NCBI GenBank assembly: GCA_020637195.1
Contig: JACJWK010000008.1
Span: 1-64,000, forward strand
Reading direction: 5' to 3'
Length of the DNA: 64,000 nucleotides
Source: Microthrixaceae bacterium
GTDB taxonomy: Bacteria > Actinomycetota > Acidimicrobiia > Acidimicrobiales > DATDAH01
The notes under the pieces were generated by a model. The model was not told where the DNA came from and did not search any database. It saw only the letters and a program-made list of their open reading frames with translations. This document shows, one piece after another, positions 1-8,139 of this stretch; the stretch's first letter is position 1, and the number at the start of each line of letters is the position of its first letter. The translations under genes were made by a program, and so were the position numbers.

Positions 1-101
1 CGCCGGTGAAGATGCTGATCCCGATGGTGTTCTGCATCTTCCCCGCCCTGTTCGTGGTGGTCATCGGCCCGGCCGCGATCCGCATCCGCAACAACTTCTG
101 A
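1..101 (+). CDS. tadC: TadC-like type II secretion F-domain protein, C-terminal end
   Basis: Only the last 32 or so codons lie in the window; the frame is open from base 3 and stops at 99-101. The tail has the KMLIPMVFCIFPALFVVV transmembrane pattern followed by a short basic end (RIRNNF), which closely resembles the final membrane helix of TadC, an inner-membrane platform protein of the Tad/Flp pilus assembly machine. The two Flp pilin genes within 2.3 kb support this. The assignment rests on a short segment plus context; TadB has a similar fold and cannot be fully excluded. Confidence 0.7.
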   Translation, partial: PVKMLIPMVFCIFPALFVVVIGPAAIRIRNNF

Positions 102-193
102 CGCCCCGACTTCTGGACGGCCGGCGCCGGCTGCCGACAGGAACCGTGCGCGACGAGCACGTCGCTCCGCCGTCCGAGCACTGGGAGAAGGAC

Positions 194-1705
194 ATGGCGA
201 CAGTGGTGGGTCCCGCGCCGGGCGCGGACCGCGAAGCCGTCGGTGACGTCGCCGGCGAGGCCGGCGAGGCCGGCGATCGGGGGCCGGCGTCGCGGTTCCC
301 GACGCTCGCCGCCGTGGTCGGTGGCGCGTTCGCGCTCTGGGGCCTCGTCATCGGGGTGGCGCCCCTCGGCGACAACAGCTTCCTCACCCACCTCGCCACG
401 GGACGTCTCCTGTTGGACCAGGGCATCCCCACGGCGGACCCGTACTCCTGGACGGCTCCCGGCAGCCCCTGGGTGGTGCAGAGCTGGCTCGCGTCGGCGG
501 TCTACGGGCTCGCCGACCAGGTCGGGGGCGGCACCGCCCTGCGCCTCGTCGTCGGCCTGTCGACCGCGGTGCTCGCCGCGCTCCTGTGGCGCCTGAGCCG
601 CCCGGCGTCGCTCATCGCCCGGGTCGCGATCGTGGCGGTCGCGCTCGGAGTGGGCACCGAGGCCTGGTCGGAGCGGCCGCTGCTGTTCGGGCTGGTGTTC
701 CTGGCCCTGCTGCTCGTGGCCGCCGACGGCGGCCTCGACCCGCGCTGGGCCGTCCCGGTGCTCTGGCTGTGGGTGAACATGCACGGCTCGTTCCCGCTGG
801 GCCTCGTCGCCCTCGGGCTGCTCGGCCTCGGCCGCCACCTCGACGGCCGGCCGTCCACCGTCGAGGGGCGCGTGCTCGGCTGGGCGCTCGTGGGCACGCT
901 CCTCGGCGCGGTCAGCCCGCTGGGGCCGCGGCTGTTGTGGTTCCCGGTCCAGCTCCTCAGCCGCCAGGAGACGCTGCACAACATCGTCGAGTGGAAGGCG
1001 CCGACCTTCGACACGCTCGGCCAGCGGCTCTTCCTCCTCCAGCTCGTCGCGGCGGTCGTGCTGTTGGTGCGTCGACCCTCCTACCGGGTGGCGTTGCCGC
1101 TCGCGGTGTTCGCCGCCGCCGCCCTGCTCGGCCTCCGCAACATCCCGGTCGCGAGCCTGGTGCTGGTCCCCGGCATGGCGGTCTGCGCCGCCGGGCTCGG
1201 GACCATCGACGGGGCCCGGCGGTCGTTGGGGACGGCGCTCGCCGCGGCCGGGCTCGCCGCGCTGGCCGTCCTCGTGCTGGTCTCGGCGGCCGGACAGGAG
1301 AACTTCGAGCTCGAGGGCTACCCGGTCGAGGCGGTGCGCTGGCTCGACGACGAGGGCCTGGTCGGGACCGAGGTCCGCCTCGTGAGCCGCGACTTCGTCG
1401 GCAACTACCTCGAGGCGCTCGAGGGCGAGGACGTCCGGGTGTTCATGGACGACCGCTACGACATGTACCCGCCGGCGGTGGCCGAGGACTACATCGACCT
1501 CGTCAAGGGCCTCGATCCCGGCGCGGTGCTGGCCCGCTACGACGCCGAGGTGGTCCTCTGGGACCGCGAGACGCCGTTCGCCGCCTGGCTCGAGGAGGCG
1601 GACGAGTGGGGCGTCGTCTACCGCGACGAGGACTGGCTGGTCGCCTGCCCCCGCAGCGGGCCGGGCCAGGAGGGGCGCTGTCCCGCCCCCGCCGCCGCGC
1701 CCTGA
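194..1705 (+). CDS. Polytopic GT-C-like membrane protein (paralogue of 11953-13473)
   Basis: About 503 aa with some ten hydrophobic segments. The N-terminal third has a loop with GRLLLDQGIPTADPYSWTA and a W-L pair; a mid-protein motif WVNMHGSFPLG follows; the C-terminal soluble part has a VFMDDRYDMYP element and a final VVYRDEDWLVA strand. The same order of motifs recurs in the gene at 11953-13473, so the two are paralogues. The architecture resembles GT-C lipid-linked glycosyltransferases, but no substrate can be named. I chose ATG 194 because GGAG at 184-187 sits 6 nt upstream; an in-frame GTG at 146 would add 16 residues. It follows tadC directly and could act on pilus or surface glycosylation; that is inference. 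Confidence 0.6.
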   Translation: MATVVGPAPGADREAVGDVAGEAGEAGDRGPASRFPTLAAVVGGAFALWGLVIGVAPLGDNSFLTHLATGRLLLDQGIPTADPYSWTAPGSPWVVQSWLASAVYGLADQVGGGTALRLVVGLSTAVLAALLWRLSRPASLIARVAIVAVALGVGTEAWSERPLLFGLVFLALLLVAADGGLDPRWAVPVLWLWVNMHGSFPLGLVALGLLGLGRHLDGRPSTVEGRVLGWALVGTLLGAVSPLGPRLLWFPVQLLSRQETLHNIVEWKAPTFDTLGQRLFLLQLVAAVVLLVRRPSYRVALPLAVFAAAALLGLRNIPVASLVLVPGMAVCAAGLGTIDGARRSLGTALAAAGLAALAVLVLVSAAGQENFELEGYPVEAVRWLDDEGLVGTEVRLVSRDFVGNYLEALEGEDVRVFMDDRYDMYPPAVAEDYIDLVKGLDPGAVLARYDAEVVLWDRETPFAAWLEEADEWGVVYRDEDWLVACPRSGPGQEGRCPAPAAAP

Positions 1706-1796
1706 TCGGCGGATCGAGCACGGCGGGCACGGGTCGGGGCGCTCGCGCCGCACGCTCTCCGGTGCCGGCCGTCCCGGTGCCGGCCGTCCGGACGCG

Positions 1797-1831
1797 GGAG
1801 AGGGGCGGTGCCCGAGGCACCGCCCCTCTCC
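1797..1831. terminator. Perfect 16-bp stem, 3-nt loop, between convergent genes
   Basis: GGAGAGGGGCGGTGCC at 1797-1812 pairs perfectly with 1816-1831 across a CGA loop. It lies between the stop of the GT-C-like gene (1705) and the stop of the first Flp pilin (1860), so it can terminate transcription from both sides. There is no T-tract on either strand, which is common for terminators in GC-rich actinobacteria. Confidence 0.7.
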
Positions 1832-1859
1832 GAACGCCTTGGCCGGCCGGCGGGTCCGG

Positions 1860-2057
1860 CTAGCCGGCGGTCACGATCGAGTTGCTCGATCGAGTCAGGC
1901 TGTTGCCGCTCTGCCCACCGAAGTACGACAGGGCCGCCAGGCACACCATCGCGATGAGCGAGAGCATCAGCACGTACTCGACCAGGGACGCACCCCGATC
2001 GGTGCCGACGCCGAACCGGGCCAGGAGCCAGGTGAGCAGGTACTCGAACTGCAGCAC
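1860..2057 (-). CDS. flp: Flp/Fap-type pilin (first copy)
   Basis: A 65-aa class III type IV pilin. Residues 21-28 read RGASLVEY: the prepilin peptidase cleaves after Gly22, leaving Glu27 and Tyr28 as the conserved pair ahead of a roughly 20-residue hydrophobic helix. The C-terminus is short and polar. The start is a GTG at 2055-2057 with AGGAGG about 6 nt upstream; longer in-frame starts run through the intercistronic hairpin and are unlikely. The product would polymerise into the Tad pilus fibre after processing by a TadV-type peptidase. It is a close paralogue of the next gene upstream. Confidence 0.85.
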   Translation of the reverse strand: MLQFEYLLTWLLARFGVGTDRGASLVEYVLMLSLIAMVCLAALSYFGGQSGNSLTRSSNSIVTAG

Positions 2058-2078
2058 CGTGCACCTCCTTCCCGGACG

Positions 2079-2117
2079 ACGGTGGGGTGTGGCGGGCGAG
2101 CCGCCGCACCCCACCGT
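2079..2117 (-). terminator. 17-bp intercistronic hairpin between the two pilin genes
   Basis: 2079-2095 pairs with 2101-2117, with one G-U wobble and a 5-nt loop. It sits after the stop of the upstream pilin (2134) and immediately before the Shine-Dalgarno of the downstream pilin (2057). It may attenuate read-through, stabilise the upstream pilin transcript, or both. Confidence 0.6.
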
Positions 2118-2133
2118 GCTCGTGCCGGCTCGG

Positions 2134-2322
2134 TCAGCCGATGGACGTGCCGACGCTGCTGAACTTGTTCGAGGCGTTCTTGCCGAGGATGGTCACGGCG
2201 GCGATGCACACGACGGCGATCAGCGCGACGAGCAGGGCGTACTCCACGAGGGAGGCGCCACGCTCGCTGTCGGCGAAGCGGGCCCGCAGCCAGTTGGCGA
2301 GGAACTCGTAGGTGAGGATCAT
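2134..2322 (-). CDS. flp: Flp/Fap-type pilin (second copy)
   Basis: A 62-aa pilin with the same layout as its neighbour: residues 21-28 are RGASLVEY (processing Gly22, Glu27, Tyr28), then a hydrophobic helix (about 28-46) and a short tail. I chose ATG 2320-2322, giving MILTYEFLANW, because it aligns with the start of the first pilin and has an AGGA 8 nt upstream. Longer in-frame starts (for example ATG eight codons upstream) add charged sequence not typical of Flp leaders. Which copy is the major pilin cannot be told from sequence. Confidence 0.85.
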   Translation of the reverse strand: MILTYEFLANWLRARFADSERGASLVEYALLVALIAVVCIAAVTILGKNASNKFSSVGTSIG

Positions 2323-2464
2323 GATCTCGGTCCTTCGGTCAGTCATTCGTCGTCCCGACCGGTCGGCCGGGATCGGGTGGTGCACCTCAGACATCGGCCG
2401 CTCGACGGGCCGGCTGTAGCGCGTTCTCGCCGGGGCGCCCCGCGGGAGCGGGCCCCGACGCGGC

Positions 2465-2524
2465 GGAGCGCCGGGACGGGCCCGGCGCTCCATCACTCGA
2501 CGGGATGCCCGGGGATCCCCGGGC
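2465..2524 (-). terminator. Two hairpins downstream of the response regulator
   Basis: An 11-bp perfect stem (2465-2475 with 2481-2491, loop ACGGG) and, closer to the regulator stop, the 18-bp palindrome GCCCGGGGATCCCCGGGC at 2507-2524. They lie between the regulator stop (2533) and the upstream pilin start (2322), on the same strand. They probably end the kinase-regulator transcript and insulate the pilin genes. The 2323-2464 stretch holds nothing else I can identify. Confidence 0.55.
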
Positions 2525-2532
2525 GGGCGGGA

Positions 2533-3249
2533 TCAGTCCAGGTGGACGATGCCCATGCGCACGGCCTGGAGGACCGCCTGCGTGCGGTCGCGGGCGTCGA
2601 GCTTCTGGTAGATCGAGGCCAGGTGGTTCTTCACCGTCTTCTGGCTGATGTAGAGGCGCTCGGCCACCTCGGGGGTCGAGCAGCCGTCGGCGATCAGCTG
2701 GAGGACCTCCTCCTCGCGCCGTGTGACCACCCGCTCCTCGTCGGGCGTGCCCGCCGCCGGGCGGTCGATGCGACGGACCTCGTCGAGCATCGAGGCGGCC
2801 AGGCGGGGCGAGATGATCGTGTCGCCCCGTGCCGTCATGCGCACGGCCTCGGCGATCTCCTCGGTCGAGCAGTCCTTGACCAGGTAGCCGCTGGCGCCGG
2901 CCCGGATGGCGGACGCCAGCACGTCCTGGTCCGCGTGCATCGTGAGCATCACGACCTTCACGTGGGGGAGCGCGCTGCGCACCCGGCGGGTGGCCTCGAC
3001 GCCGTCGAGCTCGGGCATCGTGACGTCCATCAGGATCACGTCGGGCTGGAGGACCCGGGCCAGCTCGACGGCCTCGGCGCCGTCGCGGGCCTCGCCCACC
3101 ATGTCGAAGCCCTGCTCGGCCATCGAGCGGCGGAGGCCCTCGCGGAGCATCCGGTGGTCGTCGGCCAGCATCAGGCGGATCCCGGCGTGCACCGCCGTGA
3201 GCGACGGTGCGTGCGAGACCGGGTTGTGGGCGGTGTCGTAGGTGGTCAT
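2533..3249 (-). CDS. NarL/FixJ-family response regulator
   Basis: 238 aa. The receiver domain (about 23-140) has the acidic pair D30-D31, phospho-acceptor D75 (ILMDVTMPE) and K125 (YLVKD). A LuxR-type helix-turn-helix follows at about 174-232 (TRREEEVLQLIADG, then SQKTVKNHLASIYQKL). Start ATG 3247-3249 overlaps the kinase stop region, so kinase and regulator are translationally coupled. It would be phosphorylated by the adjacent kinase and bind DNA as a dimer. The next genes downstream are the Flp pilins, which makes pilus expression a plausible target; that is inference from position only. Confidence 0.9.
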   Translation of the reverse strand: MTTYDTAHNPVSHAPSLTAVHAGIRLMLADDHRMLREGLRRSMAEQGFDMVGEARDGAEAVELARVLQPDVILMDVTMPELDGVEATRRVRSALPHVKVVMLTMHADQDVLASAIRAGASGYLVKDCSTEEIAEAVRMTARGDTIISPRLAASMLDEVRRIDRPAAGTPDEERVVTRREEEVLQLIADGCSTPEVAERLYISQKTVKNHLASIYQKLDARDRTQAVLQAVRMGIVHLD

Positions 3250-3250
3250 G

Positions 3251-5032
3251 TCATCCCCCTTGGAGAAGGCATCGGACGCGGGTGCCCTTTCCCTGAGCAG
3301 AGACGAGCTCGAGCCTCGCACCGATGCTCGACGCCCGCTCGCGCATGCCGACGATGCCGTAGGAGTCCAGGCGGCCGGCGCGGCCCTCCGGGAACCCGAT
3401 GCCGTCGTCGAGCACCTCGAGGGCGGCCGAGGTGCCGTTGCAGCGCCACACCACGCGCACCTTGCTGGCACGGGCGTGGCGCTCCACGTTGGTGAGGGCC
3501 TCCTGGGCGATCCGCCACATCTCCCGCTCCTGCAGGATGGGGAGCCGGGCGCCGCGGTCGGCGAACAGGCGGACCTCGAGGCTGCTGCGCTCGGCCACGC
3601 GCTTGGCGTAGGCCTCGATCGTGTCGGCCATGTCCTGGCTCTCGGACACGTCGGTGCGCAGGTCGTACAGGGTGTCGCGGACCTCGCGGATCACGCCGCG
3701 GACGTCGCCGCGGAGCTGCTCGAGCGAGGGGCCGACGGCGTCGCCCTTCGTGTCGGCGGTGACGATGCGGTCGAGCTCGAACGCGAGGTAGGCCAGGGAC
3801 TGTCCGATCCGGTCGTGCAGGTCCCGGGCGATGCGGGTGCGCTCCTCGTCGGCGCCGACGGTGCGCAGGCGCGAGAACCAGCGGGCGTTGTCGATGGCCA
3901 GCGCGGCCGGCTCGACGAAGCCGTTGAGCAGCTCGACGTCACGGGCGCTGAAGTGGTGGGCGTCGCCGTGCTCGATCGACAGCAGGCCCACCATGGCGCC
4001 CCGGGCCCGCAGCGGCGTGTAGAGGCCCGACGACGTGCTGGGGACGAGACCCGGCCCACCCTCACGGAGCAGGTTGCCCTGGGCCACCATCGACTGGGTG
4101 GTGACCACCTCCAGCAGCGGGGGCGGGAGCTGGGCGGTCGGGATGCGCTCGGGGAGCCGCGTGCCGTCACGGCGGGCGACGAGCCACATCGACGAGTCCG
4201 TGTCGTCGAGCAGCAGGATGACCGCGGCGTCGTAGTCGAACAGGCCCCGCAGGCGGGTGACCGTGGTGTCGAGCACCTCGTCGAGGTCGAACGAGGCCGG
4301 GAGCGTCTGGGTCACCCGGTGCAGCGAGAAGAGCAGCGCGTTGGCGTCGGCGAGCCGGCCCAGGCGGTCGAGCGCGACGGAGTGCTGCCGGTCGGCCTCG
4401 CCCGAGATGCGCCGGGCGTAACCGGCGACGAGGGCGACCATCAACATGACCACCACCCACTGGGCGGAGGTCCGGATGGCCTCGGAGCTGCCGTCGCTCG
4501 CGAGGTCGGGGATGGCGACGGCGAGGGCCGACGCGCCGGCCACCCGCAGACCGAAGCCGAAGCCGCGGGAGAAGCCCGCCACGATCGTGGCGGTGACCAG
4601 CGAGAAGACGAACGGGGAGTCCCAGTAGCCGGTGGACGCGACGGCGAGGACCGGGATGGCGACCTCGCCGAGGACCGCCACGAGGCTGCGGGTGTCGCCG
4701 TTGTACTCGAGCGGTCGTGCCGTGCGGACGATGGTCAGGGCCATGATGACCCCGCACCAGGCGACCACGGTCCAGTCGGCGTCGATGAAGAACGGCACCG
4801 ACAGGGCGACCGAGACCGCGGTGGTCCCCCAGCGGATGGCGAGGATGGCGGGGTTGAACGGAGCGAGGAGGTCGACGTCGTCGACGAGCCCCGCGGCGAC
4901 CAGGTCGTCCTCGTCGCTCAGCCCGCCGGCCCGCCGGAGCCGGGTGGTGCGCGCCAGCCACGAGCGGCGCTCGGGCGCGACGGCGGCCGACCGCTCGTCG
5001 CCCGTCTCGACCTCCTCGAGGACCGTGCTCAT
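3251..5032 (-). CDS. Membrane-bound NarL-type sensor histidine kinase with GAF domain
   Basis: 593 aa. After a charged N-terminus come about six membrane segments (about 62-83, 88-104, 117-133, 140-154, 158-175, 190-206). A GAF domain spans about 245-390, a HisKA_3 dimerisation helix carries the phospho-acceptor H406 (RIARDLHDRIGQSL), and a HATPase_c domain at about 500-592 has N515 and the DDGIGF box. It autophosphorylates and passes phosphate to the regulator encoded just downstream, which overlaps it. The membrane part lacks a large extracellular loop, so the signal is probably sensed within the membrane or by the GAF domain. Confidence 0.92.
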   Translation of the reverse strand: MSTVLEEVETGDERSAAVAPERRSWLARTTRLRRAGGLSDEDDLVAAGLVDDVDLLAPFNPAILAIRWGTTAVSVALSVPFFIDADWTVVAWCGVIMALTIVRTARPLEYNGDTRSLVAVLGEVAIPVLAVASTGYWDSPFVFSLVTATIVAGFSRGFGFGLRVAGASALAVAIPDLASDGSSEAIRTSAQWVVVMLMVALVAGYARRISGEADRQHSVALDRLGRLADANALLFSLHRVTQTLPASFDLDEVLDTTVTRLRGLFDYDAAVILLLDDTDSSMWLVARRDGTRLPERIPTAQLPPPLLEVVTTQSMVAQGNLLREGGPGLVPSTSSGLYTPLRARGAMVGLLSIEHGDAHHFSARDVELLNGFVEPAALAIDNARWFSRLRTVGADEERTRIARDLHDRIGQSLAYLAFELDRIVTADTKGDAVGPSLEQLRGDVRGVIREVRDTLYDLRTDVSESQDMADTIEAYAKRVAERSSLEVRLFADRGARLPILQEREMWRIAQEALTNVERHARASKVRVVWRCNGTSAALEVLDDGIGFPEGRAGRLDSYGIVGMRERASSIGARLELVSAQGKGTRVRCLLQGG

Positions 5033-5048
5033 GCCCGTTGCTCCCAGT

Positions 5049-5066
5049 CACCACGGGACCGTGGTG
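5049..5066. promoter_or_regulatory. 18-bp perfect palindrome upstream of the kinase gene
   Basis: CACCACGGGACCGTGGTG is perfectly self-complementary and ends 17 nt upstream of the kinase start codon, in the divergent kinase/coaE intergenic region. It looks like an operator for a dimeric regulator, possibly autoregulation by the adjacent response regulator. As RNA it could also form a 6-bp stem. No match to a named consensus is claimed. Confidence 0.45.
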
Positions 5067-5137
5067 TGCACTCGTGCGATGGCGGGCCGCGCGGTGCGGG
5101 CCCGACTCCCTTTCCATCGGCAGCGACCGGGGAGAGC

Positions 5138-5143
5138 TAAGGT
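5138..5143 (+). promoter_or_regulatory. Putative -10 element (TAAGGT) of coaE
   Basis: A TANNNT hexamer ends 9 nt before the coaE GTG and no Shine-Dalgarno lies between, which suggests a leaderless or nearly leaderless transcript. See the other TANNNT entries for the recurring pattern. Confidence 0.4.
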
Positions 5144-5152
5144 CCCGCGCTC

Positions 5153-5767
5153 GTGATCCTGGTGGGCCTCACCGGCGGCATCGGCGCCGGCAAGTCGACG
5201 GTCTCGGCGCTGCTCGCCGAGCGGGGGGCGGTCATCGTCGACGCCGACGCGATCACCCACGAGCTGCAGCAGCCGGGCACGCCGGTGCTGGCCGCCATCG
5301 CCGAGCGCTTCGGCGGGGGCGTGCTGACGGACGACGGCGAGCTGGACCGTGCCGCGCTGGCCGAGATCGTGTTCAACGACCCCGACGAGCTCGCCGCCCT
5401 GAACGCGATCGTGCACCCGGCGGTCGGCGCCGAGATGGCGGCGCGCCTCGCGGCGGAGGCCGACACGGACCACGTGGTGGTCCTCGACGTGCCGCTGCTG
5501 GTCGAGTCGGGCCGCTCGGACATGGCCGGCACCGTCGTCGTGGACGTGGCGCCCGAGGTGGCGCTCGACCGCCTGGTCCGCCAGCGGGGCGTCCCCGAGG
5601 CGGACGCCCGCGCCCGCATGGCCCGCCAGGCGTCGCGCGAGGAGCGCCTGGCCCACGCCGACCGGGTCATCGACAACTCCGGCAGCCGCGACGAGCTCCG
5701 GGACCAGGTGGACGAGCTGTGGGCCTGGATGACGTCGCTGCCCCCCGTCCCGCCCGGCTCGGGCTGA
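5153..5767 (+). CDS. coaE: Dephospho-CoA kinase
   Basis: 204 aa, normal for the single-domain bacterial enzyme. The P-loop GGIGAGKS is at residues 8-15 and is followed by the VDADAITHELQQPG segment typical of CoaE. The LID and C-terminal helices (RQGVPEADARARMARQ) are present. It phosphorylates the 3'-OH of dephospho-CoA in the last step of CoA synthesis, in the cytosol. Mycobacterial CoaE is longer because of an added C-terminal domain; that extension is absent here. The start is GTG 5153. coaE next to uvrB is part of the conserved actinobacterial gene order. Confidence 0.95.
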   Translation: MILVGLTGGIGAGKSTVSALLAERGAVIVDADAITHELQQPGTPVLAAIAERFGGGVLTDDGELDRAALAEIVFNDPDELAALNAIVHPAVGAEMAARLAAEADTDHVVVLDVPLLVESGRSDMAGTVVVDVAPEVALDRLVRQRGVPEADARARMARQASREERLAHADRVIDNSGSRDELRDQVDELWAWMTSLPPVPPGSG

Positions 5768-5792
5768 ACGCGGGCGGTCGGGGCGGGGTCGG

Positions 5793-8060
5793 TCAGCCCG
5801 TGACCGACCAGCGGAACGCGCCGAGCAGGTCGGAGAACGAGTCGGTCCACAGCGGGGCCGATCCGGCGGTCCCCGCGTCGTACCAGCCCGGGTCGTCGGC
5901 GATCGGCGCCAGCGCCTCGGGGGACCGGCCGAGGACCACCCACTGGGACGACAGGTGGCCGGCGGCGGAGGCGGCCGCGTCCGGGGCGTCGGTCCGCACC
6001 GCGCCCTGCAGCCCGAGCTCCGTGCCCACCCGGCCGACGACGGGGGCGAGGTCGAAGTACCGGTTGGACACGTGGAACGCGAGCACCCCGTCGGGGGCGA
6101 GGTGGTCGAGGTACTCGCGCACGGCCTCGAGGGTGAGCAGGTGCGCCGGGACCGCGTCCGAGCTGAACGCGTCGAGCACCAGCACGTCGTACCGCACGTC
6201 CTCGGGGGTGTCGGCGAGCGAGAGGCGCCCGTCGCCGAGCACGATGCGGGTGTCGGCCCGGGCGTCGGCGAGGTAGGTGAAGTACGCCGGGTCGGACGCG
6301 ATCGACGCCACCGCGGGGTCGATCTCGTAGAACGTGTACGAGTCACCGTCCCGGCCGTAGGCGGCGAGTGCCCCGGTGCCCAGCCCGATCACGGCCACGT
6401 CGAGCGGCGCCGGCGTGCGGTCGAGGGCCGTGAGCAGCTCGCCCACCGGACCCTCCCGGTGGTAGTAGCCCAGGGGCTCGCCGGGGGTGCGGGGGTCCTG
6501 CATGCCGTGCGTCGTGGTGCCGTTCGCCAGCAGGTGGCGCCCCTGGTCGTCGCGCAGGACGCGGTGGACGCCGAAGAAGGTCCGCTCGGCGTGCAGCTCG
6601 GGGAGTGGGGACACGAACAGGCCGACGGCGAGGACGAGGCCCAGGCCCGCGGCGAACGCCCGCGTGCTCCGGGCGCCGACGTACACGAGCAGGGCCGCCG
6701 CCGCGAGCACGAGCATCGAGGGCTGGAGCTCGCCCCCGGCGCCACCGGCCTGCTGGAGGCCCAGCGCGAGGGCGGCCAGAGCCGTCAGCAGCAGCGCGTA
6801 CCCGGCGGTGCGCCAGCGGGGCGGCGCACCCTCCCGGGCCTCGTCCGGGGTGGGCACGCGCAGGACGAGGGCGAGGCCGAGCACCAGCGGGTACTCCGCC
6901 ACGGAGTCGAACAGGACGGGGGCCACCAGCGCGCAGGCGATGCCGCCCAGCACGCCGCCCACCGAGATCCACAGGTAGAACTCCGTGAGCCGGCGGGGAG
7001 CGGGTCGATCGAGCGCCAGGCGACCGTGCGCGAGCAGCGCGATGAGGAAGAACAGGGTGAGGTGGGGGAGCAGGATCAGCCACACCGACGAGAAGCTCGC
7101 CACGAAGGTCAGCGCCACCGGGATGATCAGCAGGCGCACCACCCGGCTGCTCACCGAGACCACCCGGGAGGCCTCGCGGCCGAAGGCGACGATGAAGCTG
7201 ACGAGGTAGAGGGCCAGGGGGATGACCCACAGGAGCGGCACCGAGGCGATGTCGGTCGAGATGTGGCGCGTGACCCCGAGCATCAGGGCCGAGGGAACGA
7301 ACGCCCAGAGCACCCAGCGGCCCCGGCGGGACCAGGCGACGGCGCCCTCGTCGGCGACGGGGTCCGCCGGGGCGGCGGAGACCGCCACGGCCGGCTCGAC
7401 GGCGGGGTGACGGCGCATCGCGACGACGCACGCCGCGCACAGGGCCACGAACACGACGTACCCGGCCGACCACAGCCGCGCCTGGTCCTCGAGACCGAGT
7501 CGGGGCTCGAGGACGAGCGGGTAGCCGACCAGGGCCAGCAGGCTGCCGACGTTGCCCGCGGCGTAGAGGAAGTACGGATCGGCGGCCGCGGGGTGGTCGG
7601 TGACCGAGAACCACCGCTGGAGCGTCGGGCTCGACGTCGAGAGCACGAAGAAGGGGGCGCCGACGGCCACGGCGAGGGCCAGCAGCGTCCACAGGGCCGG
7701 CGCCACCCCGGGAGGCGGGACCCATCCCGAGGGCAGGGCCACGGGCAGCAGGGCCAGCGGCACGACGAGGACGACGAGCTGGACGAGGGGCTGGCGCGCC
7801 AGGCCGAGCCGTGAGGTGCTCAGGTGGGCGTAGGCGTAGCCCGCCAGGAGGACGGCCTGGAAGAAGACCATCGCGGTGTTCCAGACGTCGGGCGTGCCCC
7901 CGAGCACCGGCAGCAGCATCTTCGCGACCATCGGTTGGACCAGGAACAGCAGTCCGGCACCGAGGAAGGTGGTCGCGACGAACAGGCCGACGAGGAGGCG
8001 GTCCTGTCGTCGCGGCGCGGACGCGCGCTCCCGCCTGCTCGCTGCCACCGTCGTCGTCAT
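5793..8060 (-). CDS. Integral-membrane protein fused to a spermidine-synthase-like domain
   Basis: 755 aa. The first roughly 500 residues form a multi-pass membrane region beginning after a basic N-terminus (FLVQPMVAKMLLPVLGG, then a segment with PFFVLSTSSPTLQRWF). The C-terminal 250 residues are a Rossmann SpeE-like domain with VIGLGTGALAAYG, a YEIDP acidic strand end, LGDGRLSL and DVLVLDAFSSDAVP. This matches the widespread family annotated as fused MFS/spermidine synthase. Its reaction is not settled; aminopropyl transfer is not established for membrane-fused members. It converges on coaE (25 nt apart) and is divergent from uvrB. Confidence 0.8.
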   Translation of the reverse strand: MTTTVAASRRERASAPRRQDRLLVGLFVATTFLGAGLLFLVQPMVAKMLLPVLGGTPDVWNTAMVFFQAVLLAGYAYAHLSTSRLGLARQPLVQLVVLVVPLALLPVALPSGWVPPPGVAPALWTLLALAVAVGAPFFVLSTSSPTLQRWFSVTDHPAAADPYFLYAAGNVGSLLALVGYPLVLEPRLGLEDQARLWSAGYVVFVALCAACVVAMRRHPAVEPAVAVSAAPADPVADEGAVAWSRRGRWVLWAFVPSALMLGVTRHISTDIASVPLLWVIPLALYLVSFIVAFGREASRVVSVSSRVVRLLIIPVALTFVASFSSVWLILLPHLTLFFLIALLAHGRLALDRPAPRRLTEFYLWISVGGVLGGIACALVAPVLFDSVAEYPLVLGLALVLRVPTPDEAREGAPPRWRTAGYALLLTALAALALGLQQAGGAGGELQPSMLVLAAAALLVYVGARSTRAFAAGLGLVLAVGLFVSPLPELHAERTFFGVHRVLRDDQGRHLLANGTTTHGMQDPRTPGEPLGYYHREGPVGELLTALDRTPAPLDVAVIGLGTGALAAYGRDGDSYTFYEIDPAVASIASDPAYFTYLADARADTRIVLGDGRLSLADTPEDVRYDVLVLDAFSSDAVPAHLLTLEAVREYLDHLAPDGVLAFHVSNRYFDLAPVVGRVGTELGLQGAVRTDAPDAAASAAGHLSSQWVVLGRSPEALAPIADDPGWYDAGTAGSAPLWTDSFSDLLGAFRWSVTG

Positions 8061-8126
8061 CCCCGAACCATCGGCACGACCGGTCCGCCGTCAAGGTCAC
8101 CCGGCTTCGCGGTCGGTGGCCGTCGG

Positions 8127-8132
8127 TAGCAT
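8127..8132 (+). promoter_or_regulatory. Putative -10 element (TAGCAT) of uvrB
   Basis: A TANNNT hexamer lies 7 nt upstream of the uvrB GTG, with no ribosome-binding site between, consistent with a leaderless mRNA. It also supports GTG 8140 over the long upstream open frame. Confidence 0.45.
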
Positions 8133-8139
8133 CGCCTCC

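Noticed and set aside
3242..5140. A 632-codon open frame antisense to the sensor kinase
   Set aside because: The kinase and regulator on the minus strand are clear; the antisense translation is rich in E, D, G, R and H without domains.
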